From JBARDN01 sp050736695 (GTDB taxonomy: Bacteria; Desulfobacterota; Binatia; Binatales; Binataceae), in contig JBOHWH010000170.1 in NCBI GenBank assembly GCA_050736695.1, forward strand, positions 4,958-68,957: DNA of 64,000 nt, read 5' to 3'. Positions 62,214-64,000 of this stretch are shown piece after piece. Under the pieces are notes generated by a model, which saw only the letters and a list, made by a program, of their open reading frames with translations, ran no database searches and was not told where the DNA came from. How positions within the stretch are numbered: position 1 is the stretch's first letter; every line of letters starts with the position of its first letter. The translations under genes and the position numbers were made by a program.

Positions 62214-63029
62214 ATGCGGGAGCGACGCTTCAAAGCCAACGGACTGGTTCTCAATTGCCTCGATTACGGCGGCGAGGGAAAGCCTCCGATGTTGTTCGTG
62301 CACGGCGGTTCCGCGCATGCGCATTGGTGGGATTTTGTCGCGCCCGCTTTTTGCGGCGATTTTCACGTCATGGCCATCGACCAGCGCGGCCACGGACATA
62401 GCCAGTGGCCCGACCATTGGGAGTACGGCTCGGAGCATTACCTGTCGGATCTCGAGCAGGTGATCGATTCGTGGGGTTTCGGCGCTCCGGTGCTGATCGG
62501 TCATTCGATGGGCGCGCACAATGTTCTTGTTTACGCGGCCCGCAACAGTGCCAAACTGCGCGCGATAGTTGCGATCGACGCGCCGCCCGACTACTCCGAA
62601 CGCGCGATCGCTTTTTTGCGCACCTTCGCGGACAAGCCGCCGCGGCGTTTCGATTCGCTCGAACAAGCGGTAAAAAATTTCAAGGTTCTGCCGCGCGAGA
62701 CGCTGGCGCGGCCCGAGCTTCTGGAGCACATCGCGCGCCACACTTACAAACAGCTTCCCGACGGCGCATGGACTCACAAGCTCGACCGCCGCACACTTAT
62801 CCGTGAACCGCTCGAGGTCTGGGATTCGCTCGGGCAAATCCTGTGCCCCGCGTTGATCATCAAGGTGACCAATAGTCCCGTGCTGAGCGTCGAGATGGCC
62901 GAGAAGATGGTCGCGATGCTGCCCAATGGGCGACTCGCGCAAATTCCCGATTCCTATCATCACGTGATGTTCGATAATCCGCGCGCGTTGATCGAGGCGC
63001 TCAAGAGTTTTGCCGCGGAACTCGCATGA
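62214..63029 (+). CDS. Alpha/beta hydrolase (1)
   Basis: A 271-residue alpha/beta hydrolase. The oxyanion segment H-G-G-S-A-H-A near residue 30, the nucleophile elbow G-H-S-M-G-A near 94-99 (Ser96), and a catalytic His in S-Y-H-H-V-M-F-D-N-P (about 247-249) are visible. D-Q-R-G-H-G-H-S after strand 3 is typical of epoxide hydrolase/ester hydrolase-like members. The stop overlaps the following start by 4 bp. Substrate unknown, cytosolic. Confidence 0.9.
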   Translation: MRERRFKANGLVLNCLDYGGEGKPPMLFVHGGSAHAHWWDFVAPAFCGDFHVMAIDQRGHGHSQWPDHWEYGSEHYLSDLEQVIDSWGFGAPVLIGHSMGAHNVLVYAARNSAKLRAIVAIDAPPDYSERAIAFLRTFADKPPRRFDSLEQAVKNFKVLPRETLARPELLEHIARHTYKQLPDGAWTHKLDRRTLIREPLEVWDSLGQILCPALIIKVTNSPVLSVEMAEKMVAMLPNGRLAQIPDSYHHVMFDNPRALIEALKSFAAELA

Positions 63030-63889
63030 GTAGCACCGAGCCGCACAGTCATATCTTCGACGCCAAGCCGCGCCTGCATTACCTCGAATGGAATCCCGCC
63101 GGCCGCACCACGATGATTCTGCTTCACGGAAATTCCGCGAACGCGTGGTGGTGGGCGCCGGTCGCGAGCCTGATGCCGCCCGGCGTGCGCATACTCGCGC
63201 TCGATCAGCGTGGGCATGGCGATAGCGAATGGGTTCGTCCGGCCGCGTATTCGCCGATCGACTACGCGCGCGATATCGCGGCGTTCGCCAGGCACGTTTC
63301 CCATCCGGGCGAAAAGCCTGTAGTCGTCGGCCACAGCATGGGCGGAATCGGCGCGCTCGCGTTCGCGCGGCATCATGGAGAACTCGCGCGCGCGGTCGTG
63401 GCAATCGACGCGGCCCTCACCTCGAGCAAGGGCCGCGATCGTTATCTCAGGCGGTTGAAGGCGCTGCCGGTAGTGACCTATCCGGACCTCGAAACGGCGC
63501 AGGCGCGCTTTCGCCTGATGCCGGATGACGGCGCAATCGCGCCGGAGTCTTTGCTTGGGATTGCGCACAAGAGCCTCGCGCGGACTGACGACGGCCGCTG
63601 GACCCTAAAATTCGATCGCGAGAGTTTTTTCGGCAGCGACGGAATCGACGTGATCGAAACGATCAAGGCGATCACAATTCCGACGCTGCTGGTTCGCGCC
63701 GCGTTGAGCAAGATCATGACCGCCGACGCTGCCGCCGCGGCGCGCGACTCCAATCCCCGGGTGAAGCTGGTCGAAATTCCCGCGGCGCATCATCATGTGA
63801 TCCTCGAAAATCCCGCCGCCGTCGCAAGCATCCTGACGGAGTACCTCGAGCAACTGCCGTTAGAGCCGTCGCGATATGATGCGAAATGA
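63026..63889 (+). CDS. Alpha/beta hydrolase (2)
   Basis: A 287-residue paralogue of the preceding protein. H-G-N-S-A-N near residue 35, D-Q-R-G-H-G-D-S near 64, the nucleophile elbow G-H-S-M-G-G near 107 and A-H-H-H-V-I-L-E-N-P near the C-terminus give the complete catalytic set. It is translationally coupled to hydrolase 1 (4-bp ATGA overlap). Tandem duplicates that have diverged suggest the two act on related esters or as a heterodimer. Confidence 0.9.
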   Translation: MSSTEPHSHIFDAKPRLHYLEWNPAGRTTMILLHGNSANAWWWAPVASLMPPGVRILALDQRGHGDSEWVRPAAYSPIDYARDIAAFARHVSHPGEKPVVVGHSMGGIGALAFARHHGELARAVVAIDAALTSSKGRDRYLRRLKALPVVTYPDLETAQARFRLMPDDGAIAPESLLGIAHKSLARTDDGRWTLKFDRESFFGSDGIDVIETIKAITIPTLLVRAALSKIMTADAAAAARDSNPRVKLVEIPAAHHHVILENPAAVASILTEYLEQLPLEPSRYDAK

Positions 63890-64000
63890 TGATCGACGCG
63901 CGCGAGAGTGTGCCTCGGCGCAAAGCGTGTAATTCCAAACGCCAGCAAAATATATCAGTAGGATGGGCGTCCCGCCCGTCGTCGATGCGCGGGCCGCAAG
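63890..64000. other. Non-coding tail of the window
   Basis: 111 bp, no gene visible. GGGCG-TCC-CGCCC at about 63966-63978 is a short hairpin in an otherwise repeat-like stretch with GTAGGATGGGCG. It may be another dispersed repeat or a terminator of the hydrolase pair, with a gene following beyond the window. Confidence 0.35.

Overview
The window is a piece of a high-GC, Gram-negative bacterial chromosome. It carries LolA/outer-membrane-type exported proteins, two RND pumps, a lipoprotein and a secretin. DUF1329, a PhyH dioxygenase, an F420-type nitroreductase, a GTP-type PEPCK, several ferritin-like proteins and sigma-54 activators would fit a Binatota- or Deltaproteobacteria-like lineage, but that placement is only an inference. 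No prophage, insertion sequence or CRISPR array was seen. Genes are dense, with many 4-bp start/stop overlaps.

Layout. 1-1021: 3' part of ftsZ. 1186-2967: pckG (minus). 3224-6966: a six-gene minus-strand operon with tetR first, then three ferritin-like diiron proteins and two small paralogous proteins; it is divergent from an MFS gene broken by an amber codon, and two dyads lie between them. 8541-13176: deazaflavin-type nitroreductase, MFS, JAMM peptidase with a ketopantoate reductase-like gene, and a DHOD-like protein. 13273-13350: tRNA-Glu. 13598: a 24-residue SEC-C protein. 13924-14496: an AhpD-like gene whose in-frame TGA sits in a C-x-x-U motif and is followed by a SECIS-like hairpin. 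14584-20543: UGM-like flavoprotein, NirB remnant, SDR, outer-membrane protein, and a beta-helix protein with a Thr/Pro linker. 21126-28232: paired zinc-ribbon proteins, DUF1329, PhyH, split ChrA, CYTH-like protein, GabT-type transaminase. 28424-33992: alternating sulfotransferases and GT2 glycosyltransferases. 34013-38382: sigma-54 activator, AidB-like dehydrogenase, tRNA-Lys, TetR. 38425: a perfect parS-like 16-mer. 38736-46221: mdtABC-like efflux operon. 46243-47990: lipoprotein and acetate transporter. 48463-56495: Flp/Tad pilus locus with a sigma-54-type promoter before the pilin. 56606-64000: TPR protein, peroxiredoxin, second sigma-54 activator, XdhC/MocA pair, TPR protein and two alpha/beta hydrolases.

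How parts may work together. The ferritin-like operon appears to be controlled by its own TetR repressor. The Tad locus may be driven by sigma-54 and one of two very similar activators, one of which lies just after it. The sulfotransferase/GT2 array probably builds a sulfated surface glycan. XdhC and MocA point to molybdenum hydroxylase maturation elsewhere in the genome. The most striking observation is the probable selenoprotein at 13924-14496.
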